Counted from the stretch's first letter, positions 27,354-36,019 are shown. The stretch is 64,000 nt of DNA from Weissella bombi (GCF_900094835.1 NZ_FMAO01000010.1:1-64000); one strand, 5' to 3'. The notes: generated from the letters alone by a model not told the origin. Made by a program: numbers and translations.

Positions 27354-28880
27354 CTATTCACCTTCTTGAAATGACTTTAAAAGTTCCCAATTGCCATCTA
27401 AAGCATTCATCAATGAAATAAATGCTGCATATTTTTTATCATAAATACGCGTTTGATCTGTCCGTGGCTCATATCTTTGCTTTACATGGCACATTTTTAC
27501 AACGGCTTCTTCAAGCGTTGCATACTCACCTAAACCAACAGCTGCTGCCATTGCCCCGCCTAAACCGCCGAGTTCATTAGCCTCGACCAATTCAATTGGC
27601 AAATTTAGAATGTCTGCAAACATCTGTACCCAACTTGGTGAATTTGTGCCACCGCCAGACATGCGAATAACACTTGGTTTTTTACCTAGAACAGTCAATA
27701 ATTTTTGCACATGGTATTTATGAGCAAAGACAATGCCTTCGTACACTGCCCGAATTAACTCTGACTTTGTTGTTGTACTTTGAAGTCCAATAAACGATGC
27801 CGTTGCCTTTGCATCAGAATTGCTACCATATAAATATGGAAAAAAGATAACTTTAGAAAAGTTTGCATCCGTATTTTCTAGAAATACTTCTAAATTATCA
27901 TAAATAGAAACACCGCTTGCCTTCGCATCACGCATTTCTGATGTCAAAAGCATGTTAATAATAATTGATAAGTTACCTGCAGAAGTGGGACTTGAAGCTT
28001 CAATCAAATTCTTGCCTGTTGGAAAAATTGAATTCATTAAGCCGCTCTCAAGCGGTGCTAATTTGTCATCAGCAAACGTATTCATATTCCATGTTCCAGC
28101 AATTAGACTAAGCTTGTCATTATCTAAAACACCTGTTGCGATAGCACATGCATCAATATCAAACATGCCTCCAAAAACTGGGGTACCTGCTATTAATCCT
28201 GTCATCACGGCCACTTCGTCGGTAATGCCACCACATTGCTCGGTTGCATTTACCAAACTTGGCATATTATCAAACATTTCAGGAATTTCAAAGAAATCAA
28301 ATAATCTTCTGTCATATTGTTTTGTATTTAAATTAATAAAATTATTACCAGATGCATCCCCAATTTCTTGCTTAATTTCACCGGTTAATATAAACCGTAT
28401 AAAATCTTTGTTAGATAAAATTTTGCCAATCTTATTGTAATTTTCTGGTTCATGTTCCTTTAGCCAACGTAAAATTACCGGTGCTTGACTCGGCATAACA
28501 TGTTGATGACTGATATCATAAATTTCCGAAACTTTATCTTCAAATTGTGCTGCATAACTCGTTGCACGATTGTCTGCAGACAAAATACCATCCATAAAAA
28601 CATGGTTATTTTTGTCTAAAACGTACAATCCCTTACCATGACCTACTGTTGTAATACCAGCAATCTCATTACCACTTAGATCAACTTTATCCAATGCATC
28701 TTTGATGGCAATAACCAATTTATTTTTTAAATCTAATAAATTAATTTCATGAAATCCTGCTTTCCGTTCAATTCCTTTTGTTGGAAAAGCAGAAACTGAA
28801 ATTTGACTACCATCATCATCAAAAATGGTCACCTTGGTATTCGTACCACCATTATCAATGGTCAAATAATAGTTTGTCAT
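27354..28880 (-). CDS. FGGY-family carbohydrate kinase, L-xylulokinase-like
   Basis: The protein has 508 residues. The N-terminal ATP loop DNGGTNTKVTIFDDDG and C-terminal RMSGGGTNSPSWVQMFADIL are FGGY signatures. The closest type by position and partners is LyxK, which phosphorylates L-xylulose. The next two genes encode exactly the epimerases needed to carry L-xylulose 5-phosphate to D-xylulose 5-phosphate. Substrate assignment rests on context, not on residues I can verify. The RBS AGGGGAAG precedes its ATG, ten bases after the beta-propeller gene. Confidence 0.85.
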   Translation of the reverse strand: MTNYYLTIDNGGTNTKVTIFDDDGSQISVSAFPTKGIERKAGFHEINLLDLKNKLVIAIKDALDKVDLSGNEIAGITTVGHGKGLYVLDKNNHVFMDGILSADNRATSYAAQFEDKVSEIYDISHQHVMPSQAPVILRWLKEHEPENYNKIGKILSNKDFIRFILTGEIKQEIGDASGNNFINLNTKQYDRRLFDFFEIPEMFDNMPSLVNATEQCGGITDEVAVMTGLIAGTPVFGGMFDIDACAIATGVLDNDKLSLIAGTWNMNTFADDKLAPLESGLMNSIFPTGKNLIEASSPTSAGNLSIIINMLLTSEMRDAKASGVSIYDNLEVFLENTDANFSKVIFFPYLYGSNSDAKATASFIGLQSTTTKSELIRAVYEGIVFAHKYHVQKLLTVLGKKPSVIRMSGGGTNSPSWVQMFADILNLPIELVEANELGGLGGAMAAAVGLGEYATLEEAVVKMCHVKQRYEPRTDQTRIYDKKYAAFISLMNALDGNWELLKSFQEGE

Positions 28881-28890
28881 AAAACTTCCC

Positions 28891-29898
28891 CTAATTTAGG
28901 CTAATCTCGTAAACGGCCACTTTGTTTGACTCACGATTTGCTGATAACAAATATTCGCGACCATTCTTTTCATAAACTGTCACATTACTTGGGCCAACCT
29001 TTTCATCAATTAACTGTGTATCTAATTGATCACTTGTAATTAATTCCAAGTTTTGCTTGCCTGAACGCCAACCAAAAATAAAGTATTCATTACCATCAAT
29101 TAATTTTCCGCCCCAAATCGCATGTCCAAATGGTGTTTCTGGTTGACTCAATTTAATCGTATTAAAATTTTCATCTGAAATCCGCAAGTATGGACCATGG
29201 AATCCTTCAATCGTCAAATATTCTGGGTGTCCGTCTTGATTAATGTCGGCACTAAAAATATCTGAAGTTTCAATATCAGATAACTGTGTTAATTGCCAGT
29301 CACTCGTTGCCGTAGGGTGCTGTAATTTAAAGATTCCCTGCACACCAGTAATTAACGAATAACCTGCCATACGCTTGTAACCATGATTCTTAGTCAAAGC
29401 AAAATCTAATGCATGTAAATTATTCACCTGCTCATTATCATCGTCATACTCACCAACCCATATTTTTCCTGGATCAGACCAGTCTTCAGCATTCTTTTTA
29501 GAGTTAGCAATTGAGCAGCCAACAAACCAGTAACCTGATTCATCTGACTTAGGAAAAACATCAAAACGATGAACATACGGAAAATCGCCAATAACTACTT
29601 GATCCCAGTCATTACCATTGAACTTCTCTTTAACAATGCGACAATTTGGTGAATTAAAACCAGGATAAAATTTTTGCGTAGCCAAAAAATTTAAAGTCCC
29701 TGGAATTTGCACCATCGTCATCGTACCGCCCACGCTTGACCAAACTGTTTTTCTTGCGTAATTATTATTTAAATCATAGGCATAGCAAGGGCTGTCCTCT
29801 TCTGATGCCACAACAATAAAATCTTCATCGTTATCCTTAAGACGCATAATGGCGTAACAATGATCTAATTCATCTTCAAATACCTTTTTAAATTCCAT
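28891..29898 (-). CDS. Cytosolic beta-propeller protein with FG-GAP-like repeat, unknown function
   Basis: The protein has 335 residues, with no signal peptide or membrane helix. It is rich in beta-strand and aromatic residues. One FG-GAP/VCBS-like blade is clear (SADINQDGHPEYLTIEGF near residue 220), and other blade-like repeats occur (VHRFDVFPKSDESGYWFVG, TPFGHAIWGGKLIDGNEYF). Such folds in sugar operons can be lactonases, dehydratases or isomerases, but no catalytic set is recognisable. It is the first gene of the kinase-ulaE-araD operon, with an operator 21 bases before its start, so a role on the same substrate is likely. Confidence 0.7.
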   Translation of the reverse strand: MEFKKVFEDELDHCYAIMRLKDNDEDFIVVASEEDSPCYAYDLNNNYARKTVWSSVGGTMTMVQIPGTLNFLATQKFYPGFNSPNCRIVKEKFNGNDWDQVVIGDFPYVHRFDVFPKSDESGYWFVGCSIANSKKNAEDWSDPGKIWVGEYDDDNEQVNNLHALDFALTKNHGYKRMAGYSLITGVQGIFKLQHPTATSDWQLTQLSDIETSDIFSADINQDGHPEYLTIEGFHGPYLRISDENFNTIKLSQPETPFGHAIWGGKLIDGNEYFIFGWRSGKQNLELITSDQLDTQLIDEKVGPSNVTVYEKNGREYLLSANRESNKVAVYEISLN

Positions 29899-29919
29899 AA
29901 TTTTCTCTTTCTTTTTCAG

Positions 29920-29933
29920 GTTAACCGATTAAC
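29920..29933. promoter_or_regulatory. LacI-type operator 1
   Basis: GTTAACCGATTAAC, a near-palindrome with central CG, just before the beta-propeller gene and just after a terminator. One of six related sites in the locus. Confidence 0.7.
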
Positions 29934-29942
29934 AAAATTGCT

Positions 29943-29970
29943 AAAAAAATAGGATTTCTCCTATTTTTTT
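29943..29970 (-). terminator. Terminator after the 2-hydroxyacid dehydrogenase gene
   Basis: A 12-bp AT-rich stem with a central ATAGGA/TCCTAT, a four-base loop and seven T on either strand. It separates the dehydrogenase from the beta-propeller operon. Confidence 0.75.
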
Positions 29971-29973
29971 AAA

Positions 29974-30930
29974 CTATGCATTAACATAATTTAGTGGCTC
30001 ACCTTTTTGCAAGAATGATATTAAATTATTAGATGCTTCTTTAGCAATTGCCGTACGTGCTTCCAATGTACCAGTTCCTGCATGAGGTGCCATAATAACA
30101 TTGTCTAATGCGCGTAATTCACTTGAAACTTCAGGTTCGTGTTCAAATACATCTAATCCAGCACCAGCAATTTCACCAGATTGTAATGCATTAACCAAAT
30201 CATTCTCTTTAACTAGAACACCACGTGCCGCGTTAACCAAGTAAGCCGTGTTCTTCATCTTCTTAAATACTTCACTATTGAAAATACCTTCAGTTGAAGG
30301 AAGTGCTGGTGCATGTAACGTGATAACATCTGATTCACTAACTAGCGTATCAAAATCAACATACTTTACATCAAGCTCTTTTTCTAAATCAGCATCTAAA
30401 CGACGAACGTCATTATAAATAACATTCATTCCTAATGCTTGACAGAAATGACCAACTTCTGAGCCAACGCGTCCCATACCATAAATACCAAGCGTCTTGC
30501 CTTGCAAGCTCATACCCATGTATTGTTGTTCAGAAACATCGATCCAATCCCCATTACGAACAACCTTATCATAAAATGACAAACGACGGACAGTTGCCAA
30601 AATCAAAGCGAAAGTCATTTCAGCCGTTGGTACTCGCACACCTGTTGGGCAATTTGAAACCACAATGCCTTTTTCCTTAGCATATTCAATATCAATATGA
30701 TCAAAGCCAACACCGTTTGCTGTGATAATTTTTAGATTTGTTCCGGCATCAATTAACTCTTTATCAGCCTTTGTTCCCATTAACAACAAACCATCATAAT
30801 CCTTTAGATTATCAAGAATCCATTCACGTGTTTCCTTCTCAGGTTCATACGTAACATCAAAATTTTGACGTAATTCAACTAATCCCTCTTCAGGAATAAT
30901 CCCAGTAACTAATACTTTTGCTTTATCCAT
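29974..30930 (-). CDS. D-isomer-specific 2-hydroxyacid dehydrogenase
   Basis: The protein has 318 residues. The NAD motif is GIYGMGRVGSEVG near residue 150. The catalytic Arg lies in NAARGVLV, Glu in DVFEHEP and His in APHAGTG. It interconverts 2-oxoacids and D-2-hydroxyacids (glyoxylate or hydroxypyruvate reductase type). Its place beside sugar-acid-type genes and a shared operator suggests it acts on an aldonate or a related oxoacid, but this cannot be settled from the sequence. The RBS AGGGG is some nine bases from the ATG. Confidence 0.88.
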   Translation of the reverse strand: MDKAKVLVTGIIPEEGLVELRQNFDVTYEPEKETREWILDNLKDYDGLLLMGTKADKELIDAGTNLKIITANGVGFDHIDIEYAKEKGIVVSNCPTGVRVPTAEMTFALILATVRRLSFYDKVVRNGDWIDVSEQQYMGMSLQGKTLGIYGMGRVGSEVGHFCQALGMNVIYNDVRRLDADLEKELDVKYVDFDTLVSESDVITLHAPALPSTEGIFNSEVFKKMKNTAYLVNAARGVLVKENDLVNALQSGEIAGAGLDVFEHEPEVSSELRALDNVIMAPHAGTGTLEARTAIAKEASNNLISFLQKGEPLNYVNA

Positions 30931-31362
30931 TTTTAAAAATCCCCTGTATTTTTAATTATTCATTTACTTTAATTTTAATTATCAAAGCTTATATTCCACA
31001 ACAATATAAATTTAGTTAAGCGATTAACTATCTACAAGTGCATGTTATCTTATATGTCTATTTTTGTCAAATATTTTCATTACTTTTTTACTACCATTAC
31101 CCCATCGTTTTTGACTATCATTTATACCGTTGCATCAAAGGCTACCTGTGCTTTGCATATACTTATCATATGTGCTTTAATTGAAAAGAATAATAATTAA
31201 TTAGCTCAGAATTATTTGAAAATATTCTTTGAAATCATTTTAGTATGTTACCCGTTTTACTAATTTGAATGACATACTAAAGAAAATTTATATAAATTTG
31301 AGTTTATTTAGTGTTTTTAGATATATAAAATAAATTAAAATTTACAAAGGACATTATGAAAA
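30931..31362. other. 432-bp divergent intergenic region
   Basis: It contains the dehydrogenase promoter (minus), operator 2 (31015-31028), and an inverted repeat TTTAGTATGT/ACATACTAAA (31239-31248 with 31272-31281) in front of the LacI gene. The rest is AT-rich with no reading frame that I can support. Confidence 0.6.
31015..31028. promoter_or_regulatory. LacI-type operator 2
   Basis: GTTAAGCGATTAAC, 85 bp upstream of the dehydrogenase start. It shares 13 of 14 positions with the perfect palindrome at 34725-34738. Confidence 0.7.
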
Positions 31363-32370
31363 ATGGACAAGTTCACAATAAAAGACATCGCCAAGTTAAG
31401 TGACGTTTCAACCGCAACCGTCTCTAACTACTTAAATGGTAATTATGCTAAAATGTCGCCAAATACAAAAGAAAAATTGGCTAATATCATTGAAAAAACT
31501 AATTATCGCCCAAGTACAACAGCTAGAAACCTAGCTAAAAACGAAAACAAAACTATCGGCGTATCTGTAGCCGATATTACTAATCCATTTACCTCACCAG
31601 TGATTTCTGGTATTTCAGAACGTTGTTCAGAATACGGTTATAAGTTAGTTTTCACAAATTCAAATAATGATGAACAAAAAGAAGTCGAAAATATCAACCG
31701 CTTATTAGAAGAAGAAGTTGCCGGCCTAATCATTGATCCGGTAAATCCAAATAGTAATACTTATCAAAGATTATCAAATACATATACAGTTATTGTTGAC
31801 CGTCAAGCTCAAAGAAGCATTATCGACACAATCACAACTGATAACATGAAATCCGTTGAATTAATGACTCAAAAAATGTTAGATGCGGGCTATACTGACT
31901 TATATTTTGTCACTTGGCCATTATCGGGTATTAGTACTCGTATTAATCGTTACACTGGCTTTAAGAATGCAACTAAATATACAAATGATGAGCACTTATT
32001 AACAATTCCTTATGACTATGAATCATCAGATGACGATAGTTTTACGCAAACAATCCGCCAAATTGTTACTAGCTCTCATGGCAAATTAGGCTTTTTTACC
32101 ATGAATTCACGTGTTTTACAAAATTTCTTAAAGGTCACACAAAGTCTAAATTATACTTATCCTGATGATTTTGGTGTTGCAACTTATGAAAATTTTGATT
32201 GGATGCAATTAATGACGCCTGGAATTAGCTGTATTAGACAAGATTCTGTTGCTATTGGTCATGCTGCCATGGATTTGCTAAAAGAAAAATTATCAACAAA
32301 TTATACAAGCGAACCAGCGCCTAGAATGAAGACAATTCCTACGGACATTATTATTCGAGAAAGTTTTTAA
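31363..32370 (+). CDS. LacI-family transcriptional regulator of the sugar-acid locus
   Basis: The protein has 335 residues. The N-terminal helix-turn-helix FTIKDIAKLSDVSTATVSNY and hinge YRPSTTARNLA are followed by a periplasmic-binding-protein-like effector domain. The type resembles KdgR of Bacillus. It most likely binds the six GTTAAtCGaTTAAC-like sites found only in this locus and is released by a pathway intermediate. AAAGGA is 11 bases from the ATG at 31363, while an out-of-frame ATG at 31356 is better spaced and opens a 15-codon frame overlapping this gene. Confidence 0.93.
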   Translation: MDKFTIKDIAKLSDVSTATVSNYLNGNYAKMSPNTKEKLANIIEKTNYRPSTTARNLAKNENKTIGVSVADITNPFTSPVISGISERCSEYGYKLVFTNSNNDEQKEVENINRLLEEEVAGLIIDPVNPNSNTYQRLSNTYTVIVDRQAQRSIIDTITTDNMKSVELMTQKMLDAGYTDLYFVTWPLSGISTRINRYTGFKNATKYTNDEHLLTIPYDYESSDDDSFTQTIRQIVTSSHGKLGFFTMNSRVLQNFLKVTQSLNYTYPDDFGVATYENFDWMQLMTPGISCIRQDSVAIGHAAMDLLKEKLSTNYTSEPAPRMKTIPTDIIIRESF

Positions 32371-32414
32371 AAAGAAAGCGACTTTCATCTCGCGCTTATG
32401 TACAGATTTATATT

Positions 32415-32456
32415 AAAAAGAGGATGGGATATTTTTTATCCCATCCTCTTTTTATT
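32415..32456. terminator. Bidirectional terminator
   Basis: A 17-bp stem (32415-32431 with 32437-32453) with flanking A and T tracts, between the LacI gene and the convergent YhcH gene. Confidence 0.92.
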
Positions 32457-32468
32457 TAAGTGGCCTCC

Positions 32469-32936
32469 TTAGGCAAGTGCAATTTTGACACATAATTTAT
32501 GATTATGCCCAACTTTACCATCAACGATTCCGTGAGCAGCATGTAAATCACTTGGATCAAATATTGCATAGTGCCGATCTGTCAACAATGCCTTGCTATG
32601 AAATTCTGGATGTTTAAAATGCTGAATTTCTTCTTTCGGATCATATTCATCAGTTGGTGCAGTATCACCAATATCAGACCAGCGTACCCACTCAGCACCT
32701 GTAATCATATAATGAATATCAATATGATCACGATGTGTCTCATAATCCATACTGTCGTAGTCACGTGTATCATATTCTTGGAAACGTAATTCAACGCCTT
32801 CTGCTATTGTTTTAGCGCCTATAGGTTCTGCTAATAACTCTTCAGTCGTACGACTATCCAACCAGTCTAAAGCCAATTGAATACGTGCTTGTACTTTTTC
32901 ATTTCTAACGTGGTTCTTACTTAATCCAAACTCCAT
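32469..32936 (-). CDS. YhcH/YjgK/YiaL-family protein (paralog 1)
   Basis: A 155-residue cupin-like DUF386 protein. The conserved ELRFQEYDTRDY, HRDHIDIHYMITGAE and DLHAAHGIVDG supply the metal-binding histidines and glutamate. Known relatives include NanQ, a sugar anomerase, EbgC and YiaL; the first suggests anomerisation of a sugar acid. The ATG at 32936 follows AGGGG at eight bases. It is the last gene of the operon starting at 34686, 25 bases after the MFS gene. A second, clearly divergent family member opens the same operon. Confidence 0.88.
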   Translation of the reverse strand: MEFGLSKNHVRNEKVQARIQLALDWLDSRTTEELLAEPIGAKTIAEGVELRFQEYDTRDYDSMDYETHRDHIDIHYMITGAEWVRWSDIGDTAPTDEYDPKEEIQHFKHPEFHSKALLTDRHYAIFDPSDLHAAHGIVDGKVGHNHKLCVKIALA

Positions 32937-32961
32937 TTTGTATACCCCTATATTATTCAAA

Positions 32962-34224
32962 TTAATCTTTTACTTCATCGTACTTATTTGCATCTGATTC
33001 ACGTACAAACATTAATGCAACTACCGCGATAAGTGGGAATGCTGCAATAATTAGGTATGACGTGACATAACTGCCAGTTCCTGCCAAAATTTGACCCAAT
33101 AATACTGGTGCCAAAAATGACCCCACTTGATTAAAGGCATTAATAAATCCAGAAACAGTTCCTCTTTGATCAGCCGGCGCAACTTCTACCGATAAATTAT
33201 TGGTAATCGTACTAAACATAAAGGCACCAACACCCATGGCACCAGTCCAAAAGTAAAGCATAGCAACATTACCGTGTGGCACAAACGTAAATCCAATAAT
33301 GGTTGGCGTAAAGATAGCCATAAAGATTGCCGCCCACGCATGCCTTGAAAGAGTCGAATGATCTGAAATCCAACCAGCAACGACCATTGATATAACAGAC
33401 GTTATACCAAAAATAGACATCGCAACACCAGCAGTAACCAAACTAAAGTGCAGATTTTTTACAATAAACAAATTTGCCCAATTAGTAACACCCCACTTAG
33501 CACCAGTTGCAAATAAACCAGTGATAGCAAGCATCCAAACGCTACGATTATTAATTGCTTTTTTCAGACGTTCAATTGCTGTTTCTTCTTTAACCTCACC
33601 ATTACTCTTTTTAACCACAAATTGTTGCGGATATGGTGGATTTCCCTTAAGAGCAAAGTAAGCAAATATAAATGCTACTAGTGGGAAAAAGGCGGTTACC
33701 CCTAAAGTTGCACGCCAACCATAGTGCACCATAACTGTTGGTGCATACAAATTAATAACCGTTAATCCAAATGACGTGCAGGTATTAAAAATACCAGTCG
33801 CAGTAGCTCTTTTTTTACCACCGAACCATTCTGTTATGATTCCTAAACACGCTGATAAATCAGGTCCACTAACTAACCCCAAAATAAAACGCAATGCTAG
33901 TCCATCCCAATAACCATGCATAAATACCATTGCGGCCATAACAACTAAGTTACCAAGAACTGCTGCCAACAATAGTTTCCGGTAACCAAATTTATCCGCT
34001 AACATACCTCCAGGCAACACGGTAATCGCGTACCCAATGTAGAAAGCTGTTAAATAATTGTTCCCCTGCTGAACAGTAAAATGCAATGAATCAATCGCTG
34101 CTGGCACAATGGTAGACCAAGATAGTCTCGTAATAAAACTAATTAAAAAGGCCAACCATATTCCCGCCAAAACTATAAATTGTTTGGCAGTCCATCTATT
34201 ATGTGTGTTTGATAAAGTTTCCAT
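32962..34224 (-). CDS. MFS transporter, anion:cation symporter (ACS) type
   Basis: The protein has 420 residues and twelve predicted helices. The loop 2-3 motif GGMLADKFGYRKLLL and helix-4 region RFILGLVSGPDLSACLGII resemble hexuronate/galactonate carriers. It probably imports an organic sugar acid with protons. The ATG at 34224 has AGGGG eight bases ahead. It sits between two YhcH/YiaL genes in one operon controlled by operators at 34725 and 34812, so its substrate is likely the one those proteins act on. Confidence 0.88.
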   Translation of the reverse strand: METLSNTHNRWTAKQFIVLAGIWLAFLISFITRLSWSTIVPAAIDSLHFTVQQGNNYLTAFYIGYAITVLPGGMLADKFGYRKLLLAAVLGNLVVMAAMVFMHGYWDGLALRFILGLVSGPDLSACLGIITEWFGGKKRATATGIFNTCTSFGLTVINLYAPTVMVHYGWRATLGVTAFFPLVAFIFAYFALKGNPPYPQQFVVKKSNGEVKEETAIERLKKAINNRSVWMLAITGLFATGAKWGVTNWANLFIVKNLHFSLVTAGVAMSIFGITSVISMVVAGWISDHSTLSRHAWAAIFMAIFTPTIIGFTFVPHGNVAMLYFWTGAMGVGAFMFSTITNNLSVEVAPADQRGTVSGFINAFNQVGSFLAPVLLGQILAGTGSYVTSYLIIAAFPLIAVVALMFVRESDANKYDEVKD

Positions 34225-34236
34225 CCCCACTTCCCC

Positions 34237-34686
34237 TTATCTTTCTAACTTTAGAACTAACTTTTTCACTGACGAAGTATGATCAACTTCCCCATTTGTT
34301 CGATGTGGTTCATCCATTCCAATCAAAACGAAATCTCCACTATGCAAAACAATTTGATTAAAAACACTTGGTTCTGCCACGTATTGAATATCTCGTTGCG
34401 CATTATATTCAGAAATAGGTGTCACTTCTCCTCTAACACCGACATCAATTCTCTCTTCACCTGATACGACATAATGAAAATCAAGCCGATTACGGTGAAT
34501 TTCAAAATCAAAATTTTCAATATTTTCCGTCTCATACTCTAAGCATTGCACATAGAATTGTTCCCGATCCGGATAATGACGTCCTACCTCAATATCTGCC
34601 AATTGATTATTTTTTAAATAATCAATTGCTGCTTGAATTTGTTCATAATCCTCTTTCGCAAATTCATTCACATTTGATACTAGCAA
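34237..34686 (-). CDS. YhcH/YjgK/YiaL-family protein (paralog 2), TTG start
   Basis: A 149-residue DUF386 protein with QCLEYETENIENFDFEIHRN, LDFHYVVSGEERID and GMDEPHRTNGEVDH, carrying the expected Glu and His ligands. Paralogous to the gene at 32469. The start is TTG at 34686 with AGGGGG at eight bases; no in-frame ATG exists nearby, and the family N-terminus fits this start. The predicted promoter TATAAT (34742-34747) and a perfect operator lie directly upstream. It is the first gene of a three-gene operon. Confidence 0.85.
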   Translation of the reverse strand: MLVSNVNEFAKEDYEQIQAAIDYLKNNQLADIEVGRHYPDREQFYVQCLEYETENIENFDFEIHRNRLDFHYVVSGEERIDVGVRGEVTPISEYNAQRDIQYVAEPSVFNQIVLHSGDFVLIGMDEPHRTNGEVDHTSSVKKLVLKLER

Positions 34687-34724
34687 AATTCATCCCCCTA
34701 AAAATCATTCAGTTAACCATAAAT

Positions 34725-34738
34725 GTTAATCGATTAAC
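34725..34738. promoter_or_regulatory. LacI-type operator 3 (perfect palindrome)
   Basis: GTTAATCGATTAAC, a perfect 14-bp palindrome directly downstream of the minus-strand -10 box at 34742-34747, so it covers the start of the YhcH-MFS-YhcH transcript. Confidence 0.8.
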
Positions 34739-34811
34739 TAAATTATAAAAATAATAAGTCGTATAATAACGACCTATTTAGTGATATTAAAAACATTATT
34801 TTGTTTTGTAG

Positions 34812-34825
34812 GTTTATCGCTTAAC
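34812..34825. promoter_or_regulatory. LacI-type operator 4
   Basis: GTTTATCGCTTAAC, two changes from operator 3, 87 bp away from it. Confidence 0.6.
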
Positions 34826-34842
34826 TAACTTACAAAACACAT

Positions 34843-34856
34843 TGTATGCGTTTTCA
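34843..34856. promoter_or_regulatory. cre candidate of the sugar-acid locus (left)
   Basis: TGTATGCGTTTTCA matches TGWAANCGNTNNCA at 13 of 14 positions. A likely CcpA site. Confidence 0.55.
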
Positions 34857-35034
34857 TTATCGAATGCAACTTTTTGAAACACATTTCACAATCTCAAACC
34901 TTAAAACAGCCTTAATATCCTTAAATCAATGCTTTAAGGCACTTTAAAATAAAACGTTTTATTTTAAAATTCACAAATAAACACAATTAATTATAATTTA
35001 TTGCTTATTTTAAATAATAAATTTAATTTAAATG

Positions 35035-35048
35035 ATTAATCGATAAAC
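35035..35048. promoter_or_regulatory. LacI-type operator 5
   Basis: ATTAATCGATAAAC, two changes from operator 3. Confidence 0.55.
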
Positions 35049-35174
35049 TAAAATTAATCAATTAATTTTTTTCTCTATAAAACAACAATTTATAGTATAT
35101 TCTAAAACATAAAAAGCATTATTATAATATTTATTTATAATGATTTTTAATAATTTTTCATTCTTCGTCGATTT

Positions 35175-35188
35175 AGAAAGCGCTTGCA
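35175..35188. promoter_or_regulatory. cre site upstream of the isomerase-EIIC-amidohydrolase operon
   Basis: AGAAAGCGCTTGCA matches the cre consensus at 13 of 14 positions and lies about 50 bp upstream of the -10 box. Confidence 0.65.
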
Positions 35189-35223
35189 TTTGTTTGTGAT
35201 AGATATTACAATTCGTGTCATAG

Positions 35224-35242
35224 GTTAACCGTTTAATATAAT
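35224..35242 (+). promoter_or_regulatory. LacI-type operator 6 overlapping the -10 box
   Basis: GTTAACCGTTTAAT (35224-35237) runs into TATAAT (35237-35242). A bound repressor would block this promoter. A perfect 16-bp palindrome (35238-35253) overlaps the same -10. Confidence 0.6.
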
Positions 35243-35281
35243 TCATGAATTATAAGTCATATTCTTAAATGGAGGTACTAA

Positions 35282-36019
35282 ATGGCCCACTTTATTCTTA
35301 ATACCATTGCCTTGGTTGATAAGTTAAACAGTGGTTATTCACAATCACAGCTCATCCCTCTAGCTCATGACATGGGGTTTGATGCAATTGAATTACGCGA
35401 CGAATTTTTGCAAGAAGCAGACATTCCTAACATTGTGCAGCTGGCCGAACAATTTAATACAGAGGTCTATTACAGCGTGAATGAACCTCTTATTAAAGAT
35501 GGTCATTTCAATCAGCGTTTTTTTAATCAATTAAAGCTTTCACAGGAATTACATACGAAACATTTAAAAATGAACATCGGTTCTTTGGCTAATTTTGATA
35601 ATGTTTTCCCTCGTGAATTTTTAGACGCAATTACAACAGACATTTCTCTGACTGTTGAAAATAATCAATCGTCAGAAGATAGCAATCTAAACAACACTTT
35701 GCATTTTTTTGAAATTATTAACAGCCAGAAAATGCCTATTACATTCTGTTTTGATACTGCAAACTGGCTTTGGGTAAATACAGATCCAATAACCGCTGTT
35801 GAAAAACTAGCACCCAATGTTAGTTACTTACATTTAAAAAATGCCTCTAATAAATCAGGTGTTTTATCTACAACACAGTCTCTTGAAAATGGTGCGGTCA
35901 ACATACCAAGTATCATTTCTAAATGTTCGGTTCAAGACTATGGTTTTGAATACCAATCAACTATCGAGCAGCTAACACAAGATTTAGTAAAAATTAAATC
36001 TATTACAAAGGCTTACTAA
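35282..36019 (+). CDS. Sugar phosphate isomerase/epimerase (AP-endonuclease 2 fold)
   Basis: A 245-residue xylose-isomerase-like TIM barrel. The strand-end motifs GFDAIELRDEF, LTVENNQSSE, ITFCFDTANWLW and VSYLHLKNAS carry the usual Glu, Asp and His metal ligands. It is shorter than the usual 270-300. It is not a close copy of UlaE at 26.4 kb, so it probably serves a different isomerisation. It opens the operon with the EIIC-like carrier and the amidohydrolase, and GGAGG lies just ahead of the ATG. Confidence 0.8.
   Translation: MAHFILNTIALVDKLNSGYSQSQLIPLAHDMGFDAIELRDEFLQEADIPNIVQLAEQFNTEVYYSVNEPLIKDGHFNQRFFNQLKLSQELHTKHLKMNIGSLANFDNVFPREFLDAITTDISLTVENNQSSEDSNLNNTLHFFEIINSQKMPITFCFDTANWLWVNTDPITAVEKLAPNVSYLHLKNASNKSGVLSTTQSLENGAVNIPSIISKCSVQDYGFEYQSTIEQLTQDLVKIKSITKAY

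Larger units (their letters stand above)
34687..35281. other. 595-bp divergent regulatory region
   Basis: The AT-rich control region of two divergent operons holds four LacI-type operators (34725, 34812, 35035, 35224), two cre candidates (34843, 35175), a minus-strand TATAAT (34742-34747) and a plus-strand TATAAT (35237-35242). No gene is visible. The operator spread allows looping between repressors. Confidence 0.75.

Noticed and set aside
27952-28440. 162-codon open frame on the plus strand
   Set aside because: It is antisense to the FGGY kinase gene, whose protein is intact. No RBS and no recognisable protein character.
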